In this document: piece by piece, positions 1 through 6,636 of the stretch
Numbering within the stretch: position 1 is the first letter of the stretch
Layout: each line of letters starts with the position of its first letter
NCBI GenBank assembly: GCA_024234995.1
Contig: JACKNF010000028.1
Location: forward strand, 1-18,789
Direction: 5' to 3'
Length of the DNA: 18,789 nt
Source of the DNA: Gammaproteobacteria bacterium
GTDB lineage: Bacteria > Pseudomonadota > Gammaproteobacteria > Competibacterales > Competibacteraceae
The notes under the pieces: generated by a model
The model's input: the letters and a program-made list of their open reading frames with translations, nothing else
Database searches by the model: none
What the model was told of the DNA's origin: nothing
Program-made: the position numbers and the translations under genes

Positions 1-477
1 AAGGCCCTGATCCAAGACAGCATCGGCAGGGTAGAGCAAGGCAGCCATCTGGTCGATGAATGCGGCAAGACCTTGGGGGAGATCGTGGCCACGGTAAAGA
101 AAGTCAACGATATCGTTGCCGAGCTGGCGGCGGCCAGCCGTGAACAGTCATCCGGTATCGATCAAGTCAATCAGGCGGTCATCCAACTGGATCAGGTCAC
201 GCAGCAGAATGCGGCCTTGGTGGAAGAGACCACGGCGGCCAGTCACTCGATGAGTGAGCAGAGCCGCCATTTGCAGCAGTTGATGAGCTTTTTCAAAGCC
301 GGTGGTGCCCTGATCTCAGCGGCGAACGCAGAACCAGAACCCCCGGCCAAGGCGGCTTCTCCAGCCAAGGCGGCTTCTCCAGCCAAGGCGGCTTCTCCAG
401 CCAAGGCGGTTCCTAAACGTGCTCAAAAACCCGCACTGGAAGCTTCACATTTGGAAGACAATTGGGAAACTTTCTGA
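1..477 (+). CDS. Methyl-accepting chemotaxis protein, C-terminal part (5' end outside window)
   Basis: The frame is open from base 1 and ends with TGA at 475-477, giving 158 residues of a chemoreceptor. The visible part is the end of the cytoplasmic signalling coiled coil: heptad-like sequence with AASREQSSGIDQVNQAV and VTQQNAALVEETTAAS, which is typical of the descending helix and methylation region of MCPs. A flexible Ala/Pro/Lys linker follows, with four near-identical AKAASP units (residues about 115-135). The protein ends in NWETF, the exact pentapeptide that tethers CheR and CheB in high-abundance enteric receptors such as Tar and Tsr. This implies a membrane receptor with assisted adaptation, but its ligand domain is not in view. 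No che genes follow, so it may be an orphan receptor. Family identity is very secure; ligand unknown. Confidence 0.95.
   Translation, partial: KALIQDSIGRVEQGSHLVDECGKTLGEIVATVKKVNDIVAELAAASREQSSGIDQVNQAVIQLDQVTQQNAALVEETTAASHSMSEQSRHLQQLMSFFKAGGALISAANAEPEPPAKAASPAKAASPAKAASPAKAVPKRAQKPALEASHLEDNWETF
343..411 (+). repeat. 18-bp tandem repeat inside the chemoreceptor linker
   Basis: The unit CCAGCCAAGGCGGCTTCT occurs at 343-360 (one mismatch, CCGG at the start), 361-378 and 379-396. A partial fourth copy begins at 397. Each copy encodes PAKAAS, so copy-number change keeps the frame and alters only the length of the tether before the terminal NWETF. Confidence 0.9.
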
Positions 478-514
478 CTCCGTTCAATCTGCTGAGAACC
501 CCGCGCCCTGCGGG

Positions 515-600
515 AAAGAGGCTGGGGGTGAGGGCAATGGTTTCAATGGCTTCAAGGGCTGCCTCCCTCACCCTCACCCTTGCCCCTGTCGCAGGGGGGC
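515..600. repeat. Intergenic inverted-repeat element (REP/BIME-like candidate)
   Basis: The 150 bases between the chemoreceptor and the next gene hold no gene. GGGTGAGGG (526-534) is complementary to CCCTCACCC (565-573, with a second copy at 571-579). CCCCTG-TCG-CAGGGG (583-597) forms a compact hairpin. G-rich and C-rich arms of this kind are typical of dispersed extragenic palindromes and may also stop transcription converging from both sides. Whether it is multi-copy in the genome cannot be seen here. Confidence 0.4.
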
Positions 601-629
601 GAGGGGAGTGCATGGTGGCAGGGCTGGAT

Positions 630-947
630 TTAGCTGCGGTCGTTGAACCCGCTGCCGGTACGGGTCAACATGCCGGTGGCCGGCGTGCTGGCGCGGGTGC
701 TGCTATGGGCTGAGTAACCTGCGCGCTCTACCACGCTGTACATGTTGAAACTGCTCACAGCGGGCGTTGCGCCGGAGTGCTGGACATCCTGGATGCTGTG
801 AGCATTTGGCGCACTGACATAGGAATAGACATTATTGTTAGCGTCAACAAAACCGCTGCCATGATTGAAAGGCTCTGCAATGGCGGTTGCGCTCAGTGTC
901 AGGCCGGCTGTCAGGATGAACAGAGTGGCTGTCAGATTCTTGCTCAT
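630..947 (-). CDS. Small secreted protein of unknown function, behind a sigma-54 promoter
   Basis: 105 residues. I do not recognise the family. The first 24 residues (MSKNLTATLFILTAGL and on to ATAIA) are a Sec signal peptide with cleavage likely after AIA. The mature part of about 80 residues is rich in Ser, Ala, Asn and Gly, has no Cys, and carries the word GSGF twice, near its beginning and near its end (SGFNDRS at the C-terminus). The ATG at 945-947 is chosen because GAGGAG lies seven bases upstream; a TTG five codons earlier would fall within that ribosome site. The gene is preceded by a sigma-54 promoter at 1002-1017 and lies downstream of, and in the same orientation as, a sigma-54 activator gene, so it is probably that regulator's target. 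Localisation is inferred as periplasmic or extracellular. Confidence 0.75.
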   Translation of the reverse strand: MSKNLTATLFILTAGLTLSATAIAEPFNHGSGFVDANNNVYSYVSAPNAHSIQDVQHSGATPAVSSFNMYSVVERAGYSAHSSTRASTPATGMLTRTGSGFNDRS

Positions 948-1001
948 GGGATGGCTCCTCAATTTGGTTTAGGAATGACATTGATCGTCAATACCTGAAA
1001 G

Positions 1002-1017
1002 AGCAATGCTTGTGCCA
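1002..1017 (-). promoter_or_regulatory. Sigma-54 (-24/-12) promoter
   Basis: Read on the minus strand the sequence is TGGCACAAGCATTGCT. It matches the sigma-54 consensus TGGCAC-N5-TTGCW at every conserved base and with the correct GG-to-GC spacing. The predicted start is near 991, giving a leader of about 44 bases before the ATG at 947. AT-rich DNA (1021-1080) lies just upstream. Confidence 0.8.
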
Positions 1018-1046
1018 CTCTGATTTTTTAATAAAAAAACTTTTAA

Positions 1047-1082
1047 TAACAATGAATTATATAGTAATGATTAAGATTGTTA
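1047..1082. promoter_or_regulatory. Possible activator-binding inverted repeat upstream of the sigma-54 promoter
   Basis: TAACAAT at 1047-1053 and its exact complement ATTGTTA at 1076-1082 are separated by 22 AT-rich bases. The pair sits about 55-90 bases upstream of the predicted start, in the range where enhancer-binding proteins bind. The assignment is positional only. A hairpin GCGGGCT-TAAAG-AGCCTGC (minus strand, 1090-1108) lies between this site and the end of the regulator gene, but no T-run follows it. Confidence 0.35.
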
Positions 1083-1165
1083 CCGTCTTGCAGGCTCTTT
1101 AAGCCCGCGATATACCGCAGGATCGCTAAATACAGAAGGGGGATGCATCGCGTACAGCGGCATCT

Positions 1166-3139
1166 TCAGGCCACCGGTTTGGGTTTGCGGATATTCAGTT
1201 TTTGCATCCGTGAGCGCAAGGTGCTGGGATTGATATCCAGAATCGCTGCCGCACCTTGTGTTCCCTCAATCACCCAGAGGGTGCGTTCCAATACCTTGAG
1301 AATATAGGCTCGCTCCATCGCTTCTAGGGAACCGAACGGCTCTTGTCCGGGGATATCCGTCATGTCCTGATCGTCCAAACGCGTTTCCAGCGCATTGCCG
1401 ATCTCCAGCAAGGAGCCTCGTGTAAGAATTGTGGCGCGTTCAATAACATTTTGCAGTTCGCGGATATTGCCGGGCCAAGGGTAGCGGAGCAATTGTTCAC
1501 ACGCCTTGGGGGAAAGATCATGGATCGTCTTGCCCATCTTCTTGGCAAATTTGTTCAGGAAATGCCGCGCCAGCAGAGGAATATCGTCCGGACGTTCACG
1601 CAAGGATGGCAGCCGGATAGGAAACACATTCAACCGGTAATACAGATCGGCGCGAAAGATTCCCTCCTTGACCATCCGCGCCAAATCCCGGTTGGTGGCT
1701 GCGATCAACCGGACATTGACTTTCAAGGTTTGGGTGCCGCCGACCCGTTCGAATTCTTGATCTTGCAGTACACGTAATAACTTAGCCTGCGCACCGGCAG
1801 TCAGCTCACCGGCTTCATCCAGGAACAGGGTGCCACCGTCAGCCAGTTCAAAACGGCCTTTGCGCTGGGCAGTCGCCCCAGTGAACGCGCCTTTTTCGTG
1901 ACCGAACAACTCGCTTTCTACCAGCTCACCAGGTAAGGCCGCACAGTTGACATTGACAAACAGCTTATCGCGCCGGTTGCTCAGGTCATGAATGTTGCGA
2001 GCAATGACGCTCTTGCCGGTGCCGGTTTCTCCGGTCAGCAGCACAGTGGAATCAGTGCCCGCCACCTGCTCGGTATGCGCGAAAACGTCTTGCATGGCGA
2101 GCGAGCCACCGACGATATGGCCCGGTGTCTGCCGGGTCTTGATCTCTTCTTGCAGGTAGAGGTTTTCCAATTGTAGCTGCTGGAGTGTTTCTTCAGATCG
2201 CCAGCGTTCGGTCATGTCGCGCAGGATCACTGTGTAGAACTGCTGGCCACCGATCTCCAATGGTGAAAGTGTCGCTTCCACCGGAAATTCCTCGCCATCG
2301 TAACGCCGGGCCGTCAGCCCTTCAGGCGCCCAGAGTTGCTGGGAATTCACTGCCTCCGGCTGGACCGCCAGGCAATAGCCTTTGAGCAGATTGCCAAAGC
2401 GCTTGGAGAGGAGTGGATCAAAAGACTGGCCAATCATCTGTGCCGCAGGGCAGCGAAAGACTTTTTCGGCAGCGGAGTTGAATAGAGTGATACGCCGCTC
2501 GGTATCGAGGGTAATGATGGCGTCCATCGTGCTGGTCAGGATGCTGGCCAACCGCTCCTCACTCTTGCGCAGCGCCTGCTCCGCTTGCTTACGCTCCAGT
2601 TCCACCCGGGCGCGGGTTGCAAAAATCTTGAGCAACGCCATGCCCCGGAATTCCTTGATCATTGGCTGGTCGTGCATGATGGCCAAGTGGCCCATCATCT
2701 GATTCCTCGATTCAGACACCAGCGGCACCCCGAAATAGCTTTCAATACCCATATCCTTGAGTTCTGGATGCCGGGGAAACATTTCATACACCTTACGGGT
2801 GTAATACACGGTTTCACCGCGAATCACGTTTTCGCAAGGCGTGCCGTCTAGATCAAATTCGATGTTGTCGATGAACTGGCCATCGAACCAGAACGCCAGG
2901 GTACGTACTTTTATTCCGCTCTCCAGCAGTTCGCTCACAAACGCATGGCGCACGTTGAGAGCCTGGGCCAGTTCCCGCACTAGGGCATAAAAGAACTCCG
3001 TGCCTGTAGCGGTCGCGGTCCCTTCGACGATAGCGCGCAAGGCTTGCTGGATTGAATCCTCATTGTCTGTTACTTGGAACGTGAGGTCATGCTGTGGAGC
3101 GGGCCTCTCATTGACAGGTTGTGCAGCCGTTTGATTCAT
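1166..3139 (-). CDS. Sigma-54-dependent transcriptional activator (GAF-PAS-AAA+-Fis HTH)
   Basis: 657 residues. Domains in order: GAF (about 30-180, with the motif GTPCENV), PAS (about 195-310), sigma-54 interaction AAA+ domain (about 342-570) and a Fis-type helix-turn-helix at the C-terminus (about 625-650). In the AAA+ part I see Walker A GETGTGKS (370-377), the sigma-54 contact loop GAFTGA (417-422), Walker B LFLDEAGE (438-445) and the arginine-finger region FRADLYYRLNVFP (495-507). It therefore hydrolyses ATP to open sigma-54 promoters. There is no response-regulator receiver domain, so the signal is probably a small molecule or redox state sensed by GAF or PAS. The ATG at 3139 is preferred over a TTG six codons upstream because GAGGA lies in front of it. 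The layout resembles FhlA-like regulators, but no specific name is justified. Confidence 0.93.
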   Translation of the reverse strand: MNQTAAQPVNERPAPQHDLTFQVTDNEDSIQQALRAIVEGTATATGTEFFYALVRELAQALNVRHAFVSELLESGIKVRTLAFWFDGQFIDNIEFDLDGTPCENVIRGETVYYTRKVYEMFPRHPELKDMGIESYFGVPLVSESRNQMMGHLAIMHDQPMIKEFRGMALLKIFATRARVELERKQAEQALRKSEERLASILTSTMDAIITLDTERRITLFNSAAEKVFRCPAAQMIGQSFDPLLSKRFGNLLKGYCLAVQPEAVNSQQLWAPEGLTARRYDGEEFPVEATLSPLEIGGQQFYTVILRDMTERWRSEETLQQLQLENLYLQEEIKTRQTPGHIVGGSLAMQDVFAHTEQVAGTDSTVLLTGETGTGKSVIARNIHDLSNRRDKLFVNVNCAALPGELVESELFGHEKGAFTGATAQRKGRFELADGGTLFLDEAGELTAGAQAKLLRVLQDQEFERVGGTQTLKVNVRLIAATNRDLARMVKEGIFRADLYYRLNVFPIRLPSLRERPDDIPLLARHFLNKFAKKMGKTIHDLSPKACEQLLRYPWPGNIRELQNVIERATILTRGSLLEIGNALETRLDDQDMTDIPGQEPFGSLEAMERAYILKVLERTLWVIEGTQGAAAILDINPSTLRSRMQKLNIRKPKPVA

Positions 3140-3209
3140 AAGGAAATCCTCATTCAAACAACATCAATCAGCGGCAGATTAGTCAAAGAAGCTCACGAAA
3201 TAGTCTCAA

Positions 3210-3836
3210 TTACTGAGAGACACCCCACAGCTCTTCAAGACGTTGATCCCGCCCGCAGGAATAACGATAGTATTTATAGCGTACTGGGTTCTTCTGGTAG
3301 TAATGCTGATGATAGTCCTCAGCGGGATAGAAAGCCGGCGCAGGGACAATGGCCGTAACCACCGGTTGCTGGAAACGGTTCTTCAGCATTTGTTTGGATT
3401 CTTCCGCCAAGCGCCGTTGTTCGTCGCTGTGGTAGAAAATGGCTGAGCGATATTGCGGGCCTTTGTCGCAAAATTGCCCATTTGCATCCAGCGGGTCAAT
3501 GTTGTGCCAGAAGATATCCAGCAACTGGGCATAGCTGATCCGGGCGGGATCGTAGACGATCTCGACCGCTTCGGCGTGGCCCGTACCACCCGCTGAGACC
3601 TGTGCATAGGTTGGATTTTCCTGGTGGCCGCCGGTATAGCCGGAAGTGACCGAAATTACACCAGGCAATTGAATAAAAGGCGGTTCCATGCACCAGAAAC
3701 AACCGCCAGCAAACGTGGCCTTGGCCCATTCGTGACGTGTTTCCGGGTTGTCAGCGCTGTAGGCGGGAGAACACAAACTCAAGAATAACCAGCCACCAGC
3801 TAGAAATAACCGCCCGATATGGAAAAGCTGCATCAT
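3210..3836 (-). CDS. msrA: Peptide-methionine (S)-S-oxide reductase MsrA, exported form
   Basis: Reduces the S epimer of methionine sulfoxide in proteins. The catalytic motif GCFWC is present (catalytic Cys at residue 46, second Cys at 49), as are GYTGG, GHAEAVEIVYDP and the C-terminal YRYSCGRD segment expected to carry the resolving Cys. Unlike the cytoplasmic enzyme, it begins with a hydrophobic signal sequence ending AYSA (about 28 residues), so it should act outside the cytoplasm. The ATG at 3836 follows GAGG by five bases; another ATG is the very next codon, and a further 17 upstream codons are open. It is about 170 bases from the divergent-looking terminator and is followed 70 bases later by the sigma-54 activator. 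Its neighbours include MsrP/MsrQ, a second envelope methionine-repair system. Confidence 0.93.
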   Translation of the reverse strand: MMQLFHIGRLFLAGGWLFLSLCSPAYSADNPETRHEWAKATFAGGCFWCMEPPFIQLPGVISVTSGYTGGHQENPTYAQVSAGGTGHAEAVEIVYDPARISYAQLLDIFWHNIDPLDANGQFCDKGPQYRSAIFYHSDEQRRLAEESKQMLKNRFQQPVVTAIVPAPAFYPAEDYHQHYYQKNPVRYKYYRYSCGRDQRLEELWGVSQ

Positions 3837-3857
3837 GACGACCTCATTGATATGCGC

Positions 3858-3870
3858 TGATACAGTATCA
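3858..3870. promoter_or_regulatory. 13-bp perfect palindrome upstream of msrA (operator candidate)
   Basis: TGATAC-A-GTATCA lies 22-34 bases before the msrA start codon, in the expected promoter/operator position. The symmetry suggests binding of a dimeric repressor or activator. No known operator is recognised. Confidence 0.35.
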
Positions 3871-3895
3871 TGTTGAATGGTCTGCAAATAGCAAA

Positions 3896-3932
3896 GCCGG
3901 TTGGGCAGGCGCCGCGCACGTGCCCAACCGGC
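3896..3932 (-). terminator. Strong hairpin terminator after the VPEGVTV-repeat gene
   Basis: GCCGGTTGGGCA (3896-3907) and TGCCCAACCGGC (3921-3932) form a perfect 12-bp stem around a 13-base GC-rich loop. It lies 30 bases past the stop codon at 3963. On the minus strand it is followed by TTTGCTATTTG, a weak T-run, so intrinsic termination is likely. Confidence 0.75.
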
Positions 3933-3962
3933 CCTTAGCGAGTCACAATGTCTGGTAATTTG

Positions 3963-4463
3963 TTACTTCATGTCCCAGCCCATAGTATCCCAATACCCGG
4001 CGGGGTGGGGGTCCTGCATGGCTTCCGATCCTCCATTGGTAACCATCAATACGAGATCTGCGGGGCCCTTAATAGTTTTGCCGCTCTTCCCTTCCACGGT
4101 CACGCCTTCGGGGACCATGACCGAAATCACTGCAAAGTCTCGTACTTGCTCTGCAGGCATTCCAAAATACTGGTCAGCGTTCATGAAGCTGGCCATGAAT
4201 GCATCATCCTTCGCCATCTCTTTGACATAGGGGGATTCCAGCAGCTTGATGCTGGAGCCGGGCACCATCACGATAGAACCGCCTTTCTTCACTTCGCCTT
4301 TTTGGTTGGTGACAGTCACTCCCTCGGGCACGAGAAACTTGTACATCATTTCGTGCTTGCCCAAGCCATCCGGAAAACTTTGCATGTTAAATCCCTGCGC
4401 ATGAACAGCTGCTGCGCTGAATGCCAATACCAGGGCTGTGCCTAAGATACGTAAAATTTTCAT
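3963..4463 (-). CDS. Secreted protein of unknown function with an internal duplication (VPEGVTV x2)
   Basis: 166 residues; family not recognised. Residues 1-22 (ending AVHAQ) form a Sec signal peptide. The mature protein has two similar segments: VPEGVTV (45-51) followed by a short charged stretch and KGGSIVMV, and VPEGVTV (117-123) followed by a similar stretch and KGPADLVLMV. This suggests two copies of a small beta-rich unit. No Cys occurs in the mature chain; Met is frequent, including in the MGWDMK tail. Met-rich envelope proteins can bind copper or be oxidation targets, which would suit the neighbours, but that is inference. The ATG at 4463 is chosen because it starts the signal peptide and has GAGG nine bases upstream. 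It lies 169 bases downstream of the protoglobin-like gene, so it may have its own promoter. Confidence 0.75.
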   Translation of the reverse strand: MKILRILGTALVLAFSAAAVHAQGFNMQSFPDGLGKHEMMYKFLVPEGVTVTNQKGEVKKGGSIVMVPGSSIKLLESPYVKEMAKDDAFMASFMNADQYFGMPAEQVRDFAVISVMVPEGVTVEGKSGKTIKGPADLVLMVTNGGSEAMQDPHPAGYWDTMGWDMK

Positions 4464-4632
4464 CTTCAATGACCTCAGTTGTGGATAAAAAAGTTCTTCA
4501 GGACTGGACTTATCATTCAATCCTCCAAGCGGGTCCAAATGCTCCCGCAGACCAGCGGCAATGGTATTCTGATCACCGCTATCACGCAGTCCCTTGTAGT
4601 GGTTTCCCATCAACCAGGGACAATTCCTGCCG

Positions 4633-5175
4633 TCACCAGAATCCTTCCTTGACGTAGAGCATGCTCAGTAAATCTATCTGTAAAAGGATAGCTTTCAGCA
4701 ATGCATGCTGTATCCGTTCACTATCTTGTTGATTTCCTCCTGTAGCGGCCAGAAAAGAATGCGCTGTGGCCGCCAAAGGAAAGGCTAGCGCTAGGACGTA
4801 ACGAAATCTAGGTAATCGTCCCGAGACTGAGGGCTGCTCTGGAAAGTCTTGCCTCCGTTTGGAATAGAATTGCTTAATCCAAGGCGGATCATGAGGAAAC
4901 TGGCAGGTCTCGAACAACCATTGCCGGAACTGGCGGCGGAGGTTTGTAGAGTTGTTAAATATCTCTTCCGGACTCTCGCCGCCTAAGACGCTCAGCACCT
5001 CATCCAAGACGGGGTGGGCAGCCACCATGCCAAGCACGATGTCCAAATAATCATCCGTTTGCCCCCGCAAAATCCGCCATAGTTTCCGCAACGCACGCGC
5101 ATCGTCTGGTGAAAAGAGGCCAATGCGCCACAACTGTTCGATTTCGTCATCATCCGGAAACCCAGGCAGTGCCAT
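4633..5175 (-). CDS. Protoglobin-fold protein lacking recognisable heme ligands
   Basis: 180 residues from the ATG at 5175, chosen because GAGGGG lies six bases upstream; an ATG at 5220 (195 residues) is an alternative. Compared from memory with Methanosarcina acetivorans protoglobin, it shares PGF/PGY near the N-terminus, AHPVLDEVL against SHPHLLYYF, QFRQWLFETC against RFSRWILDTC, and FRYVLALAFPLAATAHSFLA against YRYLVAFIYPITATMKPFLA. The fold assignment is therefore good. The heme pocket differs: the distal Trp60-Tyr61 pair corresponds to Val47-Leu48, and proximal His120 corresponds to Asp110 in a His-free, five-residue-shorter segment (SKRRQDFPEQ). Phe93 is kept (Phe83). It may be a heme-free protoglobin relative with a partner or ligand role. 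It is the fifth gene of the bufferin cluster, 84 bases after doxX. Confidence 0.72.
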   Translation of the reverse strand: MALPGFPDDDEIEQLWRIGLFSPDDARALRKLWRILRGQTDDYLDIVLGMVAAHPVLDEVLSVLGGESPEEIFNNSTNLRRQFRQWLFETCQFPHDPPWIKQFYSKRRQDFPEQPSVSGRLPRFRYVLALAFPLAATAHSFLAATGGNQQDSERIQHALLKAILLQIDLLSMLYVKEGFW

Positions 5176-5259
5176 CCGGGTCCCCTCATTTTCGCTGGAA
5201 GCTTGGGCCAGAGGGTTCATAGCGATGGCATTCTCACTAAAGTTGGAGAGGAATAGCGG

Positions 5260-5817
5260 TCAGCGGCGTATCCATCGATTGATCAGATAATCGAGGGAGA
5301 GCTTGCCGGGGCCGTGGCAAAGCGTGATAAACAACAGCAGACCCCATACCTGATGCTGGGCCACACCGGCGGCCATCAAGTCTGGGTAGGAGACCACTGC
5401 CACAATGTTGAAAATGAACAGCGCCAATGCGGCATAGCGTGTCCCGAGACCTAGGAACAGGAACACGGGTAACAGTAATTCTGCCGCCGTGCCTAGATAG
5501 GCCGCCAGCATGGGAGGCAGCACGGGCACGTGATACTCATATTCAAACAGGGCGAATGTACTTTCCGTCGGTAATAGACTGACCGGGTATTTGAATGTGA
5601 ATCCAAACAGTGTGAGGCTGCCGCTGACTGTCTTCGTTAGCCCAGAACTGAAGAAGACCCCGGCGACCCAGTAGCGCGCCAGAAAATCGGCGATTGGTGT
5701 CAGCAGATCCGCAGCTTTGTGAAACAGCGTGTTGACCTTACCCAGGATAGGGATGATTTTGGTCCGCCATGCGTGCTGCTGTGGTGGATGAAGCATGGCA
5801 TTGGTGGCAGTTACCAT
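5260..5817 (-). CDS. DoxX family inner-membrane protein
   Basis: 185 residues with about four hydrophobic segments (roughly 43-62, 98-118, 122-142, 150-168) and the DoxX pattern ARYWVAGVFFSSGLTK near the first helix. It has an N-terminal cytoplasmic stretch of about 40 residues. The ATG at 5817 has AGGAG seven bases upstream. It begins 12 bases after the bufC stop, so it is part of the same transcript. DoxX-type proteins are commonly found with DUF2282/DUF692/DUF2063 genes and with sulfur or quinone redox chemistry. The exact role here is unknown; participation in the copper-related redox or envelope function of the operon is inferred. Confidence 0.85.
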   Translation of the reverse strand: MVTATNAMLHPPQQHAWRTKIIPILGKVNTLFHKAADLLTPIADFLARYWVAGVFFSSGLTKTVSGSLTLFGFTFKYPVSLLPTESTFALFEYEYHVPVLPPMLAAYLGTAAELLLPVFLFLGLGTRYAALALFIFNIVAVVSYPDLMAAGVAQHQVWGLLLFITLCHGPGKLSLDYLINRWIRR

Positions 5818-5829
5818 GGAAGTTCTCCT

Positions 5830-6636
5830 TTATGGATGATCATGAATGGAGGATGAGGTATCAGGCAGGTAAAAGGCGGTCAAAGCGCCTTGCAAAACAT
5901 GCCGGCGGAAACTGGCCGGTAAATCGAAACCGGGTTGTGCGGAAATCGCCTGCTCGCAGGCTGTGGCAAAGTTGCAACCCGTAACCAGGGCATATAGCAG
6001 GTGGAACTCCCCATCCGGCAAAGACTGAAACTCGATATCGAGATTCTCATGGCGGAATACCATCAGCTTGATGCCGCCATCATCCAATCTCACCGGTGGA
6101 TGATCATGGTCTACGTTTTGATGGGCCTGCCAGATGCACAGGATGGGAAAAGATGATTCCAGCAATCGGGCAGCGGGGTGCAATTGAAAGCGCAACTCCC
6201 CCTGCCGCTCAGCGGGCACGGCTGCCAAAGCGCTTAGATCAAGCGGCGCATGATGGGCAGCATGAAACACCTCATGATAGGCCCATTCCAAACGGGCCAC
6301 GTCGGGGAGGTAGCTCAACCCGGCAGCCGGTTCAAAGGTTTCGAGGAAGGTGGCGAACGGCCCGCCGAATTCGTGCAAATTACCGGAACGGGAGGGATAG
6401 CGGGTGATGTACTGGGCAGCGGCATAATGGAAAAATCCCTCGCCTACCAACTGCTGCACCACCGGGTAAACTGCTGCGAGCGCACCGGTCAGGCCGAGCC
6501 GGGTGTTATTGCGGTAAACCTGCAAACGCTGGGCGCCTGTCAGGCCCGCCGCGTGGATGGCGCGTTCAAAGCCGCTATCGTCTTCGCCCAGCACCGCAGT
6601 GGCGAATCGCTGTTGTAACTCATGCAGCGCGAGCAT
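5830..6636 (-). CDS. bufC: BufC-like RiPP modification partner (DUF2063, MbnC-related)
   Basis: 268 residues. The N-terminal DUF2063 domain is clear: LQRFATAVLG, RLQVYRNN, YPVVQQLVGEGFF, YPSRSGNLHEFG and YLPDVARLEWAYHEVFHA, all hallmarks of the family. The C-terminal half is a less conserved beta-rich region. In methanobactin and bufferin systems the MbnC/BufC-type partner binds the DUF692 oxidase and the precursor peptide so that cysteines can be converted to heterocycles. The ATG at 6636 overlaps the end of bufB by 17 bases and has GGAGG six bases upstream, within the bufB coding sequence. This implies translational coupling and stoichiometric production of the BufB-BufC complex. Confidence 0.88.
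   Translation of the reverse strand: MLALHELQQRFATAVLGEDDSGFERAIHAAGLTGAQRLQVYRNNTRLGLTGALAAVYPVVQQLVGEGFFHYAAAQYITRYPSRSGNLHEFGGPFATFLETFEPAAGLSYLPDVARLEWAYHEVFHAAHHAPLDLSALAAVPAERQGELRFQLHPAARLLESSFPILCIWQAHQNVDHDHPPVRLDDGGIKLMVFRHENLDIEFQSLPDGEFHLLYALVTGCNFATACEQAISAQPGFDLPASFRRHVLQGALTAFYLPDTSSSIHDHP

Noticed and set aside
343..411. CRISPR-like array
   Set aside because: The 18-base repeats are directly adjacent with no spacers and encode a protein linker in frame.
1090..1108. Hairpin GCGGGCT-TAAAG-AGCCTGC as terminator of the sigma-54 activator
   Set aside because: The minus-strand stem is good (one G-U pair), but no T-run follows, so it is mentioned only in passing.
1343..1777. Plus-strand open frame of 144 codons
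   Set aside because: Antisense to the AAA+ domain of the sigma-54 activator; no independent support.
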